From the NCBI GenBank assembly GCA_041875495.1, contig CP112982.1:1922001-1986000 (forward strand): a DNA stretch of 64,000 bases, in the 5' to 3' direction. The stretch is from Halomonas sp. CH40 (lineage in GTDB: Bacteria > Pseudomonadota > Gammaproteobacteria > Pseudomonadales > Halomonadaceae). The position numbers and the translations under genes were made by a program. Positions within the stretch are counted from its first letter, which is position 1; each line of letters opens with the position of its first letter. Shown one piece after another: positions 45,886 through 54,595 of the stretch. Under the pieces are notes generated by a model, which saw only the letters and a list, made by a program, of their open reading frames with translations, had not been told where the DNA came from and made no database searches.

Positions 45886-46293
45886 TAGACTTCCATCTTT
45901 GCCCTCACCGTCGTGACGATTTATCAGACAGGCACTGTTCGGGCTTGAGATGCACGGTAAATGCAATACGATTATTGCAGTACGATTGTTAAGATACGGA
46001 TCTTAAAAAACATAAAACATGCTGGCAATTTCGGGTTGGTTGCCAGCATCTTGCCTACATGCGTGTTCTGCCTTGTGGGCCCACCACAGAAGTGACGTTG
46101 CAACTTATTATGATTTTGTGAGGGCGCATGGTGCTGTGTGTTTGACTTTGCATGCAGCGAATCATATAGAAGCAGTGCATTCACAATAGTCAGGTAGCAA
46201 GATAGCCAATATGCTCAGAGTAATCAACGCCGCCAGAATAATCAATACGCCTATATCATACGGTATTGGCAGGACGAACAATATGCCTGTTTT
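45886..46293. other. Intergenic region with tandem 14-bp repeat and a minus-strand hairpin
   Basis: No gene of normal length is convincing here. It holds a 14-bp tandem repeat (TGCAATACGATTAT at 45962-45975, TGCAGTACGATTGT at 45976-45989), a minus-strand terminator-like hairpin (46004-46049), a 10-bp palindrome GTGGGCCCAC (46075-46084) and, on the minus strand, a 39-codon hydrophobic frame with a TTG start (46162-46281). The presence of a terminator with no known gene in front of it suggests a small transcript. Confidence 0.55.
46004..46049 (-). terminator. Orphan intrinsic terminator
   Basis: ATGCTGGCAA (46019-46028) and TTGCCAGCAT (46040-46049) form a perfect 10-bp stem; on the minus strand it is followed by GTTTTATGTTTTTT. 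The mvaT gene upstream already has its own terminator at 46294-46328, so this one implies a separate transcript in between. Confidence 0.65.
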
Positions 46294-46328
46294 AAAAACC
46301 CGACACCGTGTGTCGATATCGGGTTTTT
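46294..46328 (-). terminator. Intrinsic terminator of mvaT
   Basis: A-rich start, CCCGACAC, loop and GTGTCG / TCGGG stems, flanked by A5 and T5, so it works in either direction. It lies about 20 nt after the mvaT stop on the minus strand. Confidence 0.85.
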
Positions 46329-46347
46329 ATCATGCCGCTGAAAGCCT

Positions 46348-46722
46348 TCAGTCTTCCATGCGATCTAACCAGGATTCTACTGTTTCATCGCCATACTGAT
46401 CTTTCCAGGCGCGCAGACCCTTATGGTTACCACCGCGAGTTTCAATCACTTCACCGGTGTGGGGGTTCTTGTAGACTTTCAGGCGGCGCTTACGACGGCC
46501 ATCCGTGCTTTTAAGCGGCTTGCTGCCGCGCTGATCGGCATTGGGGTCAAGCAGCGCGATGACATCTGCAGCCGACTTTTCGAACTCTTCCATCAAGGCT
46601 TCCAGCTTTTCCTTGAAAGCCAGTTCATTTTTCAGGCGCTGATCGTTCTCAAGACGATTCAGGTCTTCCTGCAGCTGCTTTAATTGCTGCTCTTTCAGAA
46701 TGTATTCGTTTAATAGGGACAT
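46348..46722 (-). CDS. mvaT: MvaT-type H-NS family transcriptional silencer
   Basis: Xenogeneic silencer of the MvaT/MvaU group, the functional analogue of H-NS in Pseudomonas relatives. 124 aa from ATG at 46722. The N-terminal coiled coil for oligomerisation runs over about 1-65 (MSLLNEYILKEQQLKQLQED). The C-terminal AT-hook-like DNA-binding part carries YKNPHTGEVIETRGGNHKGL and ends AWKDQYGDETVESW, nearly identical in pattern to Pseudomonas MvaT. It probably represses AT-rich genes such as the pilin island in this window, an inference. It faces a large AT-rich upstream gap that may be its own control region. Confidence 0.94.
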   Translation of the reverse strand: MSLLNEYILKEQQLKQLQEDLNRLENDQRLKNELAFKEKLEALMEEFEKSAADVIALLDPNADQRGSKPLKSTDGRRKRRLKVYKNPHTGEVIETRGGNHKGLRAWKDQYGDETVESWLDRMED

Positions 46723-47491
46723 ATTAGGGGATCCTTTTGATATAAAAACGTCTTGCCAGTAATTCTTGCCAGTAACACCAGGCAGCAATGAAGCCTTGGT
46801 TATCCACCGCGCAGTTGCGTTTGTGATACCAGGCCTGCAGGGCAAGAGAACAAGCTGCTTGCGACCTGCTCACTGACCAACTTCACAGTATGCTGTCAGC
46901 CCCTGGCAACCGGATATAACCTTCTATACGGTGCGCTCTTCACAGAAGCGGGAATTAACCTTTCATATTTCTGGCGTTGCTACTATCTGGATTCTGATCA
47001 TTAACGTCAAATAATTAACGTCAAGCCATTAGTCTCAGGCCATTACAGCCAGATCATTGAAGCCAGGCAAATAAGGTCAAACCGATAAAGCCAGGCTGTT
47101 AAGACCCAAACATCAGATCTTAGCCGTGAACTTTCACTTCTTATTGTTCGAGTACCGAAAACTGATTGAGTTCATTAACTCAACTGACAATAGTTTAACC
47201 TATTTCAGCCAATTGCAAAGGGGATCTGGTTAAATATGTCGACCTGATTAATCAAATAAGCAATATTTAACCCGCTTTCCCATCACTTTGCAGTGTTAGC
47301 CAATCCTCACCAAGTCAATAATAAGCAAAATATAAATTCAAAAACATCAAGTTAGCGACACAAACCTATGCTCCAAAAGGTGGCTTAACAAGGCTGGCAA
47401 TAGCTGACACCGGAAGAGTAAACAAAAATAAATGCTGGCTGATAAACATCTAAAGATCAGGGCAGACTATCATGCGACAGGCAGACAGACG
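46723..47491. other. AT-rich gene-free gap between mvaT and rpsA
   Basis: About 770 nt with no convincing coding frame on either strand. Contents: a 13-bp tandem duplication (TCTTGCCAGTAAT / TCTTGCCAGTAAC, 46751-46776) in the mvaT leader; two direct copies of ATTAACGTCAA (47000-47010, 47014-47024) followed by degenerate GCCATTA / GCCAGGC motifs to about 47103; a perfect 10-bp inverted repeat GGTTAAATAT / ATATTTAACC (47228-47237, 47263-47272). From 46980 on the DNA is markedly AT-rich. ihfB, which often follows rpsA, is absent. Confidence 0.7.
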
Positions 47492-47521
47492 AAAAAACGC
47501 CGCCCGTTAAGGCGGCGTTTT
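47492..47521 (-). terminator. Intrinsic terminator of rpsA
   Basis: Minus strand: AAAACGCCGCC, short loop, GGCGGCGTTTT with T6. Stem of 11 bp lies about 40 nt after the rpsA stop and marks the end of the supraoperon. Confidence 0.94.
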
Positions 47522-47556
47522 GGATACCCTGAAGGGGTATTGTCAGGCCAAGACGC

Positions 47557-49242
47557 TTAGTCTTGTCCTCCACCCATCTGCTGCTTGATGAGATCACCGA
47601 TCGTGGTCGGGCCGCCGGCAGTTTCCGGCTCCTGATCACGGATCTTCTTCAGGTTCTGACGAGTATCATCCTGCTCTTTCGCTTTAATCGACAGATTGAT
47701 CTGACGGCTCTTGCGATCGACATTGATGATACGCGCTTCAACGCTGTCGCCTTCATTCAGCACGTTGCGCGCGTCTTCGACGCGATCAGCGCTGATTTCA
47801 GACGCCTTGAGCACGGCAATAACGTCTGTTGCCAGCTCAACGTGCGCTTCCTTGGCGTCAACTTCAACAATGCGGCCTGTTACGATGCTGCCCTTGTCGT
47901 TGACGGCTAGGTATTCAGCAACCGGATCGGAATCCATCTGCTTGATACCCAGGGAGATGCGCTCGCGCTCAGGGTCAATCGACAGGATAACGGCTTCGGC
48001 TTCATCGCCTTTCTTGAAGTTACGAACCGCTTCTTCGCCAGTCTCTGTCCAGGAGATGTCGGACAGGTGAACCAGGCCATCGATGCCGCCTTCCAGACCA
48101 ATGAAGATACCGAAATCGGTGATCGACTTGATGGTACCGGAAACACGGTCGCCCTTGTTGTGCTCCGCGTTGAAGGTTTCCCACGGATTGGCAGTACACT
48201 GCTTGACACCCAGGGAGATACGACGACGCTCTTCATCGATATCGAGAATCATGACGTCAACATCGTCACCGACCTGAACAACCTTGGACGGATGGATGTT
48301 CTTGTTGGTCCAGTCCATTTCAGAGACGTGAACCAGACCTTCGACACCTTCTTCCAGCTCGGCAAAGCAGCCGTAGTCGGTAAGATTGGTGACAACGGCG
48401 TGCACCTTGGTGCCTTCCGGGTAACGATCCTTGATGTTGACCCAGGGATCTTCGCCCAACTGCTTAAGACCCAGCGATACGCGGTTGCGTTCGCGGTCAA
48501 ATTTCAGCACCTTAACGTTGATCTCGTCGCCAACGGCCACGATTTCAGACGGATGCTTGATACGCTTCCACGCCATATCAGTGATGTGCAGCAGGCCGTC
48601 AACGCCACCCAGATCAACAAAGGCACCGTAATCGGTAAGGTTCTTGACGATACCCTTGATCTGCTGACCTTCCTGAAGCGTGGCCAGCAGTGCTTCGCGC
48701 TCGGCGCTGTTCTCGGCTTCGAGAACGGCACGGCGGGAAACCACCACGTTGTTGCGCTTGGGATCGAGCTTGATAACCTTGAAGTCCAGTTCTTTGTTCT
48801 CCAGGTGCGCGGTATCGCGAACCGGACGAACGTCAACCAGAGAGCCAGGCAGGAAGGCACGGATAGAATCAACTTCAACAGTGAAGCCGCCCTTGACCTT
48901 ACCGTTGATCACGCCCTTGATGATTTCTTCTTTCTCGAAGGCCGCTTCCAGAATCTTCCACGCTTCAGCGCGTTTCGCCTTCTCGCGAGACAGACGTGTC
49001 TCACCAAAGCCATCTTCTACCGCTTCCAGTGCAACGTGAACGTCATCGCCGATAGCGATATTCAGTTCACCGTTTTCATCACGGAATTGCGCAGCGGGGA
49101 TCTGGCCTTCGGATTTCAGACCTGCGTTAACGGTAACCCAGTCACCGTCAATGTCGACAACCTGGGCGGCGACAATGGCGCCGGGTTCCATATTGATGTC
49201 GTTAAGAGACTGTTCAAACAGTTCAGCAAAGCTTTCGCTCAT
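47557..49242 (-). CDS. rpsA: 30S ribosomal protein S1
   Basis: Recruits mRNA to the 30S subunit. 561 aa, matching the six-S1-domain proteobacterial form (E. coli 557). The repeats are seen as successive variants of G-x-V-x3-TDYGx[22 protein letters not shown] (third), [20 protein letters not shown] (fourth), [20 protein letters not shown] (fifth). Last gene of the supraoperon, separated from cmk by 183 nt that probably carry an extra promoter and leader for S1 autoregulation. Confidence 0.97.
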   Translation of the reverse strand: MSESFAELFEQSLNDINMEPGAIVAAQVVDIDGDWVTVNAGLKSEGQIPAAQFRDENGELNIAIGDDVHVALEAVEDGFGETRLSREKAKRAEAWKILEAAFEKEEIIKGVINGKVKGGFTVEVDSIRAFLPGSLVDVRPVRDTAHLENKELDFKVIKLDPKRNNVVVSRRAVLEAENSAEREALLATLQEGQQIKGIVKNLTDYGAFVDLGGVDGLLHITDMAWKRIKHPSEIVAVGDEINVKVLKFDRERNRVSLGLKQLGEDPWVNIKDRYPEGTKVHAVVTNLTDYGCFAELEEGVEGLVHVSEMDWTNKNIHPSKVVQVGDDVDVMILDIDEERRRISLGVKQCTANPWETFNAEHNKGDRVSGTIKSITDFGIFIGLEGGIDGLVHLSDISWTETGEEAVRNFKKGDEAEAVILSIDPERERISLGIKQMDSDPVAEYLAVNDKGSIVTGRIVEVDAKEAHVELATDVIAVLKASEISADRVEDARNVLNEGDSVEARIINVDRKSRQINLSIKAKEQDDTRQNLKKIRDQEPETAGGPTTIGDLIKQQMGGGQD

Positions 49243-49425
49243 GGTGTTCCTACGTGATCAACGTTGTTGAGGCAGTTGTGCCTTCTCCGCACCACCAGCA
49301 AGTGCGGGCCTAATGTCATTCTACTCTTGAGGGCGTTAACACTGGTTAGGCCTGACGGGGCTTTCCATTTGGGGTTACTGCCCTGCCACGTCATGACGCC
49401 GCATCAAGAGCGCCGCAAGGGAGAA

Positions 49426-50115
49426 TCAAGCGCCGGGGGCAAGGCCTCGCTGGGCCAGCCAGTCGGTCAGTTGTTCAACCACTTCCGGTATACTCAGGCG
49501 CGTGGTATCAAGCAAGACAGCATCATCTGCTGGCTTGAGAGGGGCCACACTGCGCTGCGTGTCGCGTGCATCGCGTGCCTGAATCTCCTTTAAAAGACTC
49601 GAGAGATTAGCATCCACGCCGGCTTCCTGCAACTGCAGATGGCGTCTGCGCGCCCGTTCCTCGGCAGATGCGGTCAGAAAGACTTTAAGCGGAGCCTCGG
49701 GAAATACCACTGTTCCCATGTCGCGCCCGTCAGCCACCAGCCCTGGTGGCTGGCAGAAATCCCGCTGACGTTGCAGCAGGGCCGTGCGCACGCCGGGAAT
49801 GGCCGCCACCCTGGATGCCCACTCGCCGACCTGCTCATTGCGGATCGCCTGACCTACGTTCTCGCCTTCCAGCACGGTCAGTGGCTGGCCCTGCTCTATC
49901 GGGAAGCTGACATCCAGCGCCTTGGCAAGTTCGGCCAAGCGGGCTTCATCATCCAATGCAACCGCATGCTTGTTGGCGGCGAAAGCGGTCAGCCGATAAA
50001 GCGCGCCGCTATCCAGCAGGTGCCAGCCCAGACGTTCGGCCATCAGGCAGCTTATAGTGCCCTTACCCGCACCGCCGGGGCCATCAATGGCCAGAACCGG
50101 AGCTGAATCATTCAT
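49426..50115 (-). CDS. cmk: Cytidylate kinase
   Basis: Phosphorylates CMP and dCMP. 229 aa, P-loop GPGGAGKGT (12-20), the substrate motif [13 protein letters not shown] and the lid [28 protein letters not shown]. Starts within the last codons of tyrA-aroA (8-nt overlap), so translation is coupled. Order aroA-cmk-rpsA is widely conserved. Confidence 0.96.
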   Translation of the reverse strand: MNDSAPVLAIDGPGGAGKGTISCLMAERLGWHLLDSGALYRLTAFAANKHAVALDDEARLAELAKALDVSFPIEQGQPLTVLEGENVGQAIRNEQVGEWASRVAAIPGVRTALLQRQRDFCQPPGLVADGRDMGTVVFPEAPLKVFLTASAEERARRRHLQLQEAGVDANLSSLLKEIQARDARDTQRSVAPLKPADDAVLLDTTRLSIPEVVEQLTDWLAQRGLAPGA

Positions 50116-52399
50116 GCTCGCCCTCCACGCTCAGCGTCATGCCGATGCGGGTGGCCAGTTCAATAAAGTTGGGGAAAGACGTCGCCACATTGGCGCAGTC
50201 ATCAATCACAATTTCATCGCTGGCGCGCAGGGCGGCAATGGCAAAGGCCATGGCGATACGGTGATCCCCCAGGCTGTTGATGCGCCCACCGGCATAGCTG
50301 GCAGTGCCCGCATCACCGTTGCCGATAATATCAATGCCGTCCTCGACCACCGTATGTTCAACGCCCAGCACCGCCAGGCCGTCGGCCATGGCCTGGATAC
50401 GATCAGATTCCTTGACCCGTAGCTCTTCAGCGCCGCGCAGTCGGGTAGTGCCCTCGGCATTGGCTGCGGCAATAAACAGCGCCGGGAATTCATCAATCGC
50501 CAGGGGCACCTGATCCACCGGAATATCGATACCTTTCAAAGGCGCATAGCGAATACGGATATCCGCCACCGGCTCACCGCCCACTTCCGCCTGGTTGCCA
50601 AGTTCAAGGTTAGCGCCCATCTGCTTGAGGATATTGATCACGCCGATACGCGTCGGGTTGATACCCACGTGTTCAAGGGTGATATCCGACCCTGGCGTAA
50701 TCGCTGCCGCCACCAGAAAGAAGGTGGCTGAGGAAATATCTGAAGGCACGTCAATCGGCCCAGCGGTCAACTGGCCGCCGCCTTCCAGCCAGCAGGTATC
50801 ACCCTCTCGCTCCACCGGGTAGCCAAAACCATTCAGCATGCGCTCGGTGTGGTCGCGGGTCGGTGCAGGTTCGCGCACCCGGGTTTCGCCTTCAGCGTAC
50901 AGGCCAGCCAGCAGCAGGCAGGATTTGACCTGAGCGCTGGCCATCGGCATCAGGTAATTGATGCCCTTGAGGGTTGCGCCGCCGCTGATTTTTAGCGGTG
51001 GGCGCCCGCCCTCAGCGGTATCAATTGTCGCGCCCATCTTGCGCAAGGGGTCGGCCACCCGGCTCATGGGGCGTTTGGTCAAGGAGCCATCGCCGGTCAG
51101 TTCGCTATCGAATGCCTGCCCGGCCAGCAAACCGGCAAACAGGCGCATGGCCGTGCCTGAGTTACCCACATAAAGCGGCCCGGAAGGCGCCTTCAGGCCA
51201 TGCATGCCGACCCCATGAATGGTCACATTGCCCTGCTGCGGCCCTTCAATGGCCACTCCCATTTCACGAAATGCCTGCAGAGTAGCCAGGCTGTCTTCGC
51301 CTTCAAGAAAGCCTTTTACTTCGGTAACGCCCTGCGCCAGCGCTCCCAGCATAATGGAGCGGTGGGAAATGGACTTGTCACCCGGAACGCGCAGCTGCCC
51401 TTGGGCGCTGCCACCCGGGCGCACTCGATACGTCACTTGACCTTGTGGTTGCATGTGATATTCCGCTTGATAGCTGGTTTTATTAAGTAGTGATTCAAAA
51501 TAGTGTCGGGCGTGGCTGGCGCGATCAAAGGTGGCCAGCATGGCGTCGCTATCGCCTATTGCGACAGCGTTACGCAGGCGTTTCAGGCCGGCTTCAAAGT
51601 CATCCAGCGAGGACAGTACCGCTTCGCGATTGGCGATAAAAATATCCCGCCACATTACCGGGTCGCTACCCGCAATCCGGGTGAAGTCGCGAAAGCCGCC
51701 TGCTGCATAGCGGAAGATATCCAGCCGCTGATCCTGGCGGGCCAGGGTATCCACCAGCGAGAATGCCAGCAAATGCGGCAGATGACTGGTTCTTGCCAGC
51801 ACCTGATCATGGCGCTCCACGTCCATCTCAATCACCTCGGCGCCGCAGGCCTGCCACAGCTGACGGGTGCGCTTGAGCGCATCGGCGTCGACGTTGGCTT
51901 CCGGGGTGAGGATGACCTTGTGGTCAACATAAAGATTTGGATTTGCAGCGGCGACGCCGCTTTTTTCCGAGCCTGCTATCGGGTGACCCAGCACCAGGGT
52001 GCTGGGCAAGTGCCCGAATACCTGCTGGGCGCAATCACGAATAGCGGCCTTGGTGCTGCCCACATCGGTGAACACGACCTTTGAGAAATCTGTCAGCGTG
52101 TCGGCCAGTTCGCGCATGACGCTTTCCATGGCCAATACCGGAACCGCCAGCACAATCATGGATGCCTGAGGGGCTAGCTCTGACAGGCAACTGCCCCCGG
52201 CGTCAATCAGGCCCATCTCAATGCCGCGCTGCACTTCCCCATCGTCCGGGTCGCAGGCAATGATTGTCTGGTTGAATCCTCCCTGACGCAGCGCCGCTGC
52301 CAGTGAACCGCCAATCAGCCCCAACCCCACAATCAGAATACAGGGCTCGTTAAGTTGACTAGCGTCCAGGCGGCGTTGCTCCGGTTTTGTTACCGTCAC
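50108..52399 (-). CDS. tyrA-aroA: Fused prephenate dehydrogenase / EPSP synthase (TyrA-AroA)
   Basis: Bifunctional protein of 763 aa. Residues 1-300 are a prephenate/arogenate dehydrogenase (Rossmann motif GLGLIGGS 25-32; [10 protein letters not shown] 139-148). Residues 325-763 are 5-enolpyruvylshikimate-3-phosphate synthase (GDKSISHRS 340-348; [20 protein letters not shown]). It carries out one shikimate step and the tyrosine-branch dehydrogenase step. This fusion is known in several gammaproteobacteria including Pseudomonas and Halomonas relatives. It overlaps pheA by 4 nt and cmk by 8 nt. No hisC-type aminotransferase lies between pheA and tyrA, unlike in Pseudomonas. Confidence 0.95.
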   Translation of the reverse strand: MTVTKPEQRRLDASQLNEPCILIVGLGLIGGSLAAALRQGGFNQTIIACDPDDGEVQRGIEMGLIDAGGSCLSELAPQASMIVLAVPVLAMESVMRELADTLTDFSKVVFTDVGSTKAAIRDCAQQVFGHLPSTLVLGHPIAGSEKSGVAAANPNLYVDHKVILTPEANVDADALKRTRQLWQACGAEVIEMDVERHDQVLARTSHLPHLLAFSLVDTLARQDQRLDIFRYAAGGFRDFTRIAGSDPVMWRDIFIANREAVLSSLDDFEAGLKRLRNAVAIGDSDAMLATFDRASHARHYFESLLNKTSYQAEYHMQPQGQVTYRVRPGGSAQGQLRVPGDKSISHRSIMLGALAQGVTEVKGFLEGEDSLATLQAFREMGVAIEGPQQGNVTIHGVGMHGLKAPSGPLYVGNSGTAMRLFAGLLAGQAFDSELTGDGSLTKRPMSRVADPLRKMGATIDTAEGGRPPLKISGGATLKGINYLMPMASAQVKSCLLLAGLYAEGETRVREPAPTRDHTERMLNGFGYPVEREGDTCWLEGGGQLTAGPIDVPSDISSATFFLVAAAITPGSDITLEHVGINPTRIGVINILKQMGANLELGNQAEVGGEPVADIRIRYAPLKGIDIPVDQVPLAIDEFPALFIAAANAEGTTRLRGAEELRVKESDRIQAMADGLAVLGVEHTVVEDGIDIIGNGDAGTASYAGGRINSLGDHRIAMAFAIAALRASDEIVIDDCANVATSFPNFIELATRIGMTLSVEGEHE

Positions 52400-53487
52400 A
52401 GCACACCCTGGGGATAGGATCCCAACACTTTAAGATCTGCCGCCCGCAAGCGCACTTCTTCAAGCATGGCGGCCACCTGAGGTTCAGCGTGGTGACCCTT
52501 GAAATCAATAAAGAATACGTAGTTCCACACCCCGGAGCGCGCCGGACGGGTCTCCAGGCGCGTCATATCAATCTGGTGACGATGAAAAGGCTCCAGCAAG
52601 TCATGCAGGGCGCCCGGCTGGTTGCGCATTGCTACCACCAGCGAGGTTTTGTCATCGCCGGACATGGGCACATCCTGACTGCCGATGATCAGAAAGCGGG
52701 TGGAATTATCCGGGCGATCCTCGATTTTTTCAGCAATCCGCTCAAGGCCATAGAGCTTGCCAGCCATATCACCGGCAATCGCTGCGCTGTGCCATTCTGT
52801 CTTGACCAGTTTGGCGGCTTCGGCATTGGAGGCTACCGGCACCCGTTCGGCATGGGGAAAATGCGCGTCCAGCCATTTCCGGCATTGCGCAAAGGACTGA
52901 GGATGCGAATAGATTCGGGATACCTTGTCGCGACGGGTATTCTCGCTGACCAGCAGATGATGGTGAATGCGCAGCACCACCTCACCGCAGATGTTGATCG
53001 ACGACTCCATGAATGTATCCAGGGTGTGGTTAACCACCCCTTCCGTGGAGTTCTCGACCGGCACTACGCCATAGTTGACGGCACCGGCTTCCACTTCACG
53101 GAACACTTCGTCTATGGCCGCCATGGGCAGGCTGACGGCACTCTCGCCGAAATGCTTGAGCGCCGCCTGCTGGGTGAAGGTGCCCTCCGGCCCCAGATAA
53201 GCCACCTTGATGGGTTGCTCAAGCGCCAGGCAGGCGGACATGATCTCACGGAACAGCCGCGCCATTTCTTCATCGTCCAGCGGGCCATCGTTCAGCGCCA
53301 TAATACGCCGCAGCACCTGGGCTTCACGCTCGGGGCGATAGAAGACAGTGGTAGGGTCATCAGCGAGCTTGACATCAGCCACCTGCTTGGCGCAGCTGGC
53401 CCGCTCACTGATCAGCCGCAATATATCGCTATCAAGTTGATCAATACGCTGGCGCAGGGTTTCCAGCTTGACGGAGGTATCGCTCAT
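52396..53487 (-). CDS. pheA: Chorismate mutase / prephenate dehydratase (P-protein)
   Basis: Makes phenylpyruvate from chorismate. 363 aa from the ATG at 53487 (MSDTSVKLETLRQRI). Chorismate mutase AroQ domain about 5-92, prephenate dehydratase domain about 95-275 (YLGPEGTFTQQAA; TRFLIIG), and ACT regulatory domain about 285-355 with the Phe-binding stretch DLLEPFHRHQIDMTRLETRP. Feedback inhibition by Phe is expected from family. The longer frame overlapping serC is rejected because the family N-terminus and GGGCTGA site fit 53487. Confidence 0.95.
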   Translation of the reverse strand: MSDTSVKLETLRQRIDQLDSDILRLISERASCAKQVADVKLADDPTTVFYRPEREAQVLRRIMALNDGPLDDEEMARLFREIMSACLALEQPIKVAYLGPEGTFTQQAALKHFGESAVSLPMAAIDEVFREVEAGAVNYGVVPVENSTEGVVNHTLDTFMESSINICGEVVLRIHHHLLVSENTRRDKVSRIYSHPQSFAQCRKWLDAHFPHAERVPVASNAEAAKLVKTEWHSAAIAGDMAGKLYGLERIAEKIEDRPDNSTRFLIIGSQDVPMSGDDKTSLVVAMRNQPGALHDLLEPFHRHQIDMTRLETRPARSGVWNYVFFIDFKGHHAEPQVAAMLEEVRLRAADLKVLGSYPQGVL

Positions 53488-53491
53488 CAAT

Positions 53492-54595
53492 TCAGCCCTT
53501 TCTTTGTTCGAAATCGGCCATGAAGGCCACCAGCGCATCAACGCCCTCTTCTGGTACCGCGTTATATAGACTGGCACGCATGCCACCCACACTGCGGTGA
53601 CCTTTGAGGTTCAACAACCCAGCCGCATCGGCTTCCGCCAGGAAAACGCTGTCCAGCGCTGCATCTGCCAGTACAAAAGGCACGTTCATGATCGAGCGGT
53701 TAGCCACCTTTATCGGGTTGCTGTAAAAATCGCTGCGATCAATGGCGGCATAGAGCTTTTCTGCCTTGCGCTGATTGATCTCGGCCATGGCCTTGAGGCC
53801 GCCGACGTCATGCTTCAACCACTGGAAGACCAGGCCTGCCAGATACCAGGCGTAGGTCGGTGGCGTATTGACCATCGAACCTGCTTCACTGATGCCCTTG
53901 TAATCAAATAGCGTCGGAATGCCAGTACGCGCCTGATCCAGCAGGTCATCGCGCACTACCACCAGGGTCAGCCCCGCTGGGCCGATGTTTTTCTGGGCAC
54001 CGGCATAGATCACCCCGAATTTTGAGACATCCAGCGGCGCGGAAAGAATGCTTGACGACATATCGCAGACCAGCGGCACGTCACTACCATCGGCACGGGT
54101 TAGCGCTGGCGTGTAATCATAGGCCAAGCCGCCAATGGTTTCATTGGCGGTGTAGTGGGCATAGCAGGCATCCTTGCTGAGCTGAATCTCTTGCGGGCGT
54201 GGCACGGCGGTAAAGCCGTTTGCTGCGCTGTCTGCGGCCACGTGATAGGGCAACTCAAGGCGCTTTATTTCTGCCAGCGCCTTTTTGCCCCAGATGCCGG
54301 TCTGGATAAAGTTGGCACTGCCGCCTTTACCTAGGAGGTTCATCGGCAGCATGGCAAACTGCAGGCTGGCACCGCCCTGAAGAAACAGCACCCGGTAGTT
54401 ATCCGGCACGCCAAGCAGTTCACGAAAATCGCTTTCTGCCTGCTCGGCAATGGCCACGAACTCATCACTGCGGTGACTCATTTCCATCACCGAAAGACCG
54501 CGCCCGTGGTAATCAAGCATTTCTGCCTGGGCGCGCTCCAGAACAGCCACCGGCAGTGCGGCCGGCCCTGCACAGAAATTAAAGTGACGTGTCAT
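53492..54595 (-). CDS. serC: Phosphoserine aminotransferase
   Basis: PLP enzyme making phosphoserine (and phosphohydroxythreonine for pyridoxal synthesis). 367 aa from ATG at 54595 ([15 protein letters not shown]). PLP Lys202 in [14 protein letters not shown], phosphate site GGASLQF. The start overlaps the end of gyrA by 17 nt with GCAGGAA upstream; a 31-codon longer frame deep in gyrA is not credible. Second gene of the supraoperon. Confidence 0.96.
   Translation of the reverse strand: MTRHFNFCAGPAALPVAVLERAQAEMLDYHGRGLSVMEMSHRSDEFVAIAEQAESDFRELLGVPDNYRVLFLQGGASLQFAMLPMNLLGKGGSANFIQTGIWGKKALAEIKRLELPYHVAADSAANGFTAVPRPQEIQLSKDACYAHYTANETIGGLAYDYTPALTRADGSDVPLVCDMSSSILSAPLDVSKFGVIYAGAQKNIGPAGLTLVVVRDDLLDQARTGIPTLFDYKGISEAGSMVNTPPTYAWYLAGLVFQWLKHDVGGLKAMAEINQRKAEKLYAAIDRSDFYSNPIKVANRSIMNVPFVLADAALDSVFLAEADAAGLLNLKGHRSVGGMRASLYNAVPEEGVDALVAFMADFEQRKG

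Noticed and set aside
45972..46184. 70-codon minus-strand frame in the mvaT gap
   Set aside because: It runs through the terminator hairpin at 46019-46049 and has no coding character.
46211..46399. 62-codon plus-strand frame
   Set aside because: It runs through the mvaT terminator and into mvaT on the opposite strand.
48067..49257. A 396-codon open frame opposite rpsA
   Set aside because: It is the mirror of the six-repeat S1 gene, with no family match; rpsA is certain on the other strand.
52387..53523. A 378-codon open frame opposite pheA
   Set aside because: Shadow of the well-supported P-protein gene; no motif on this strand.
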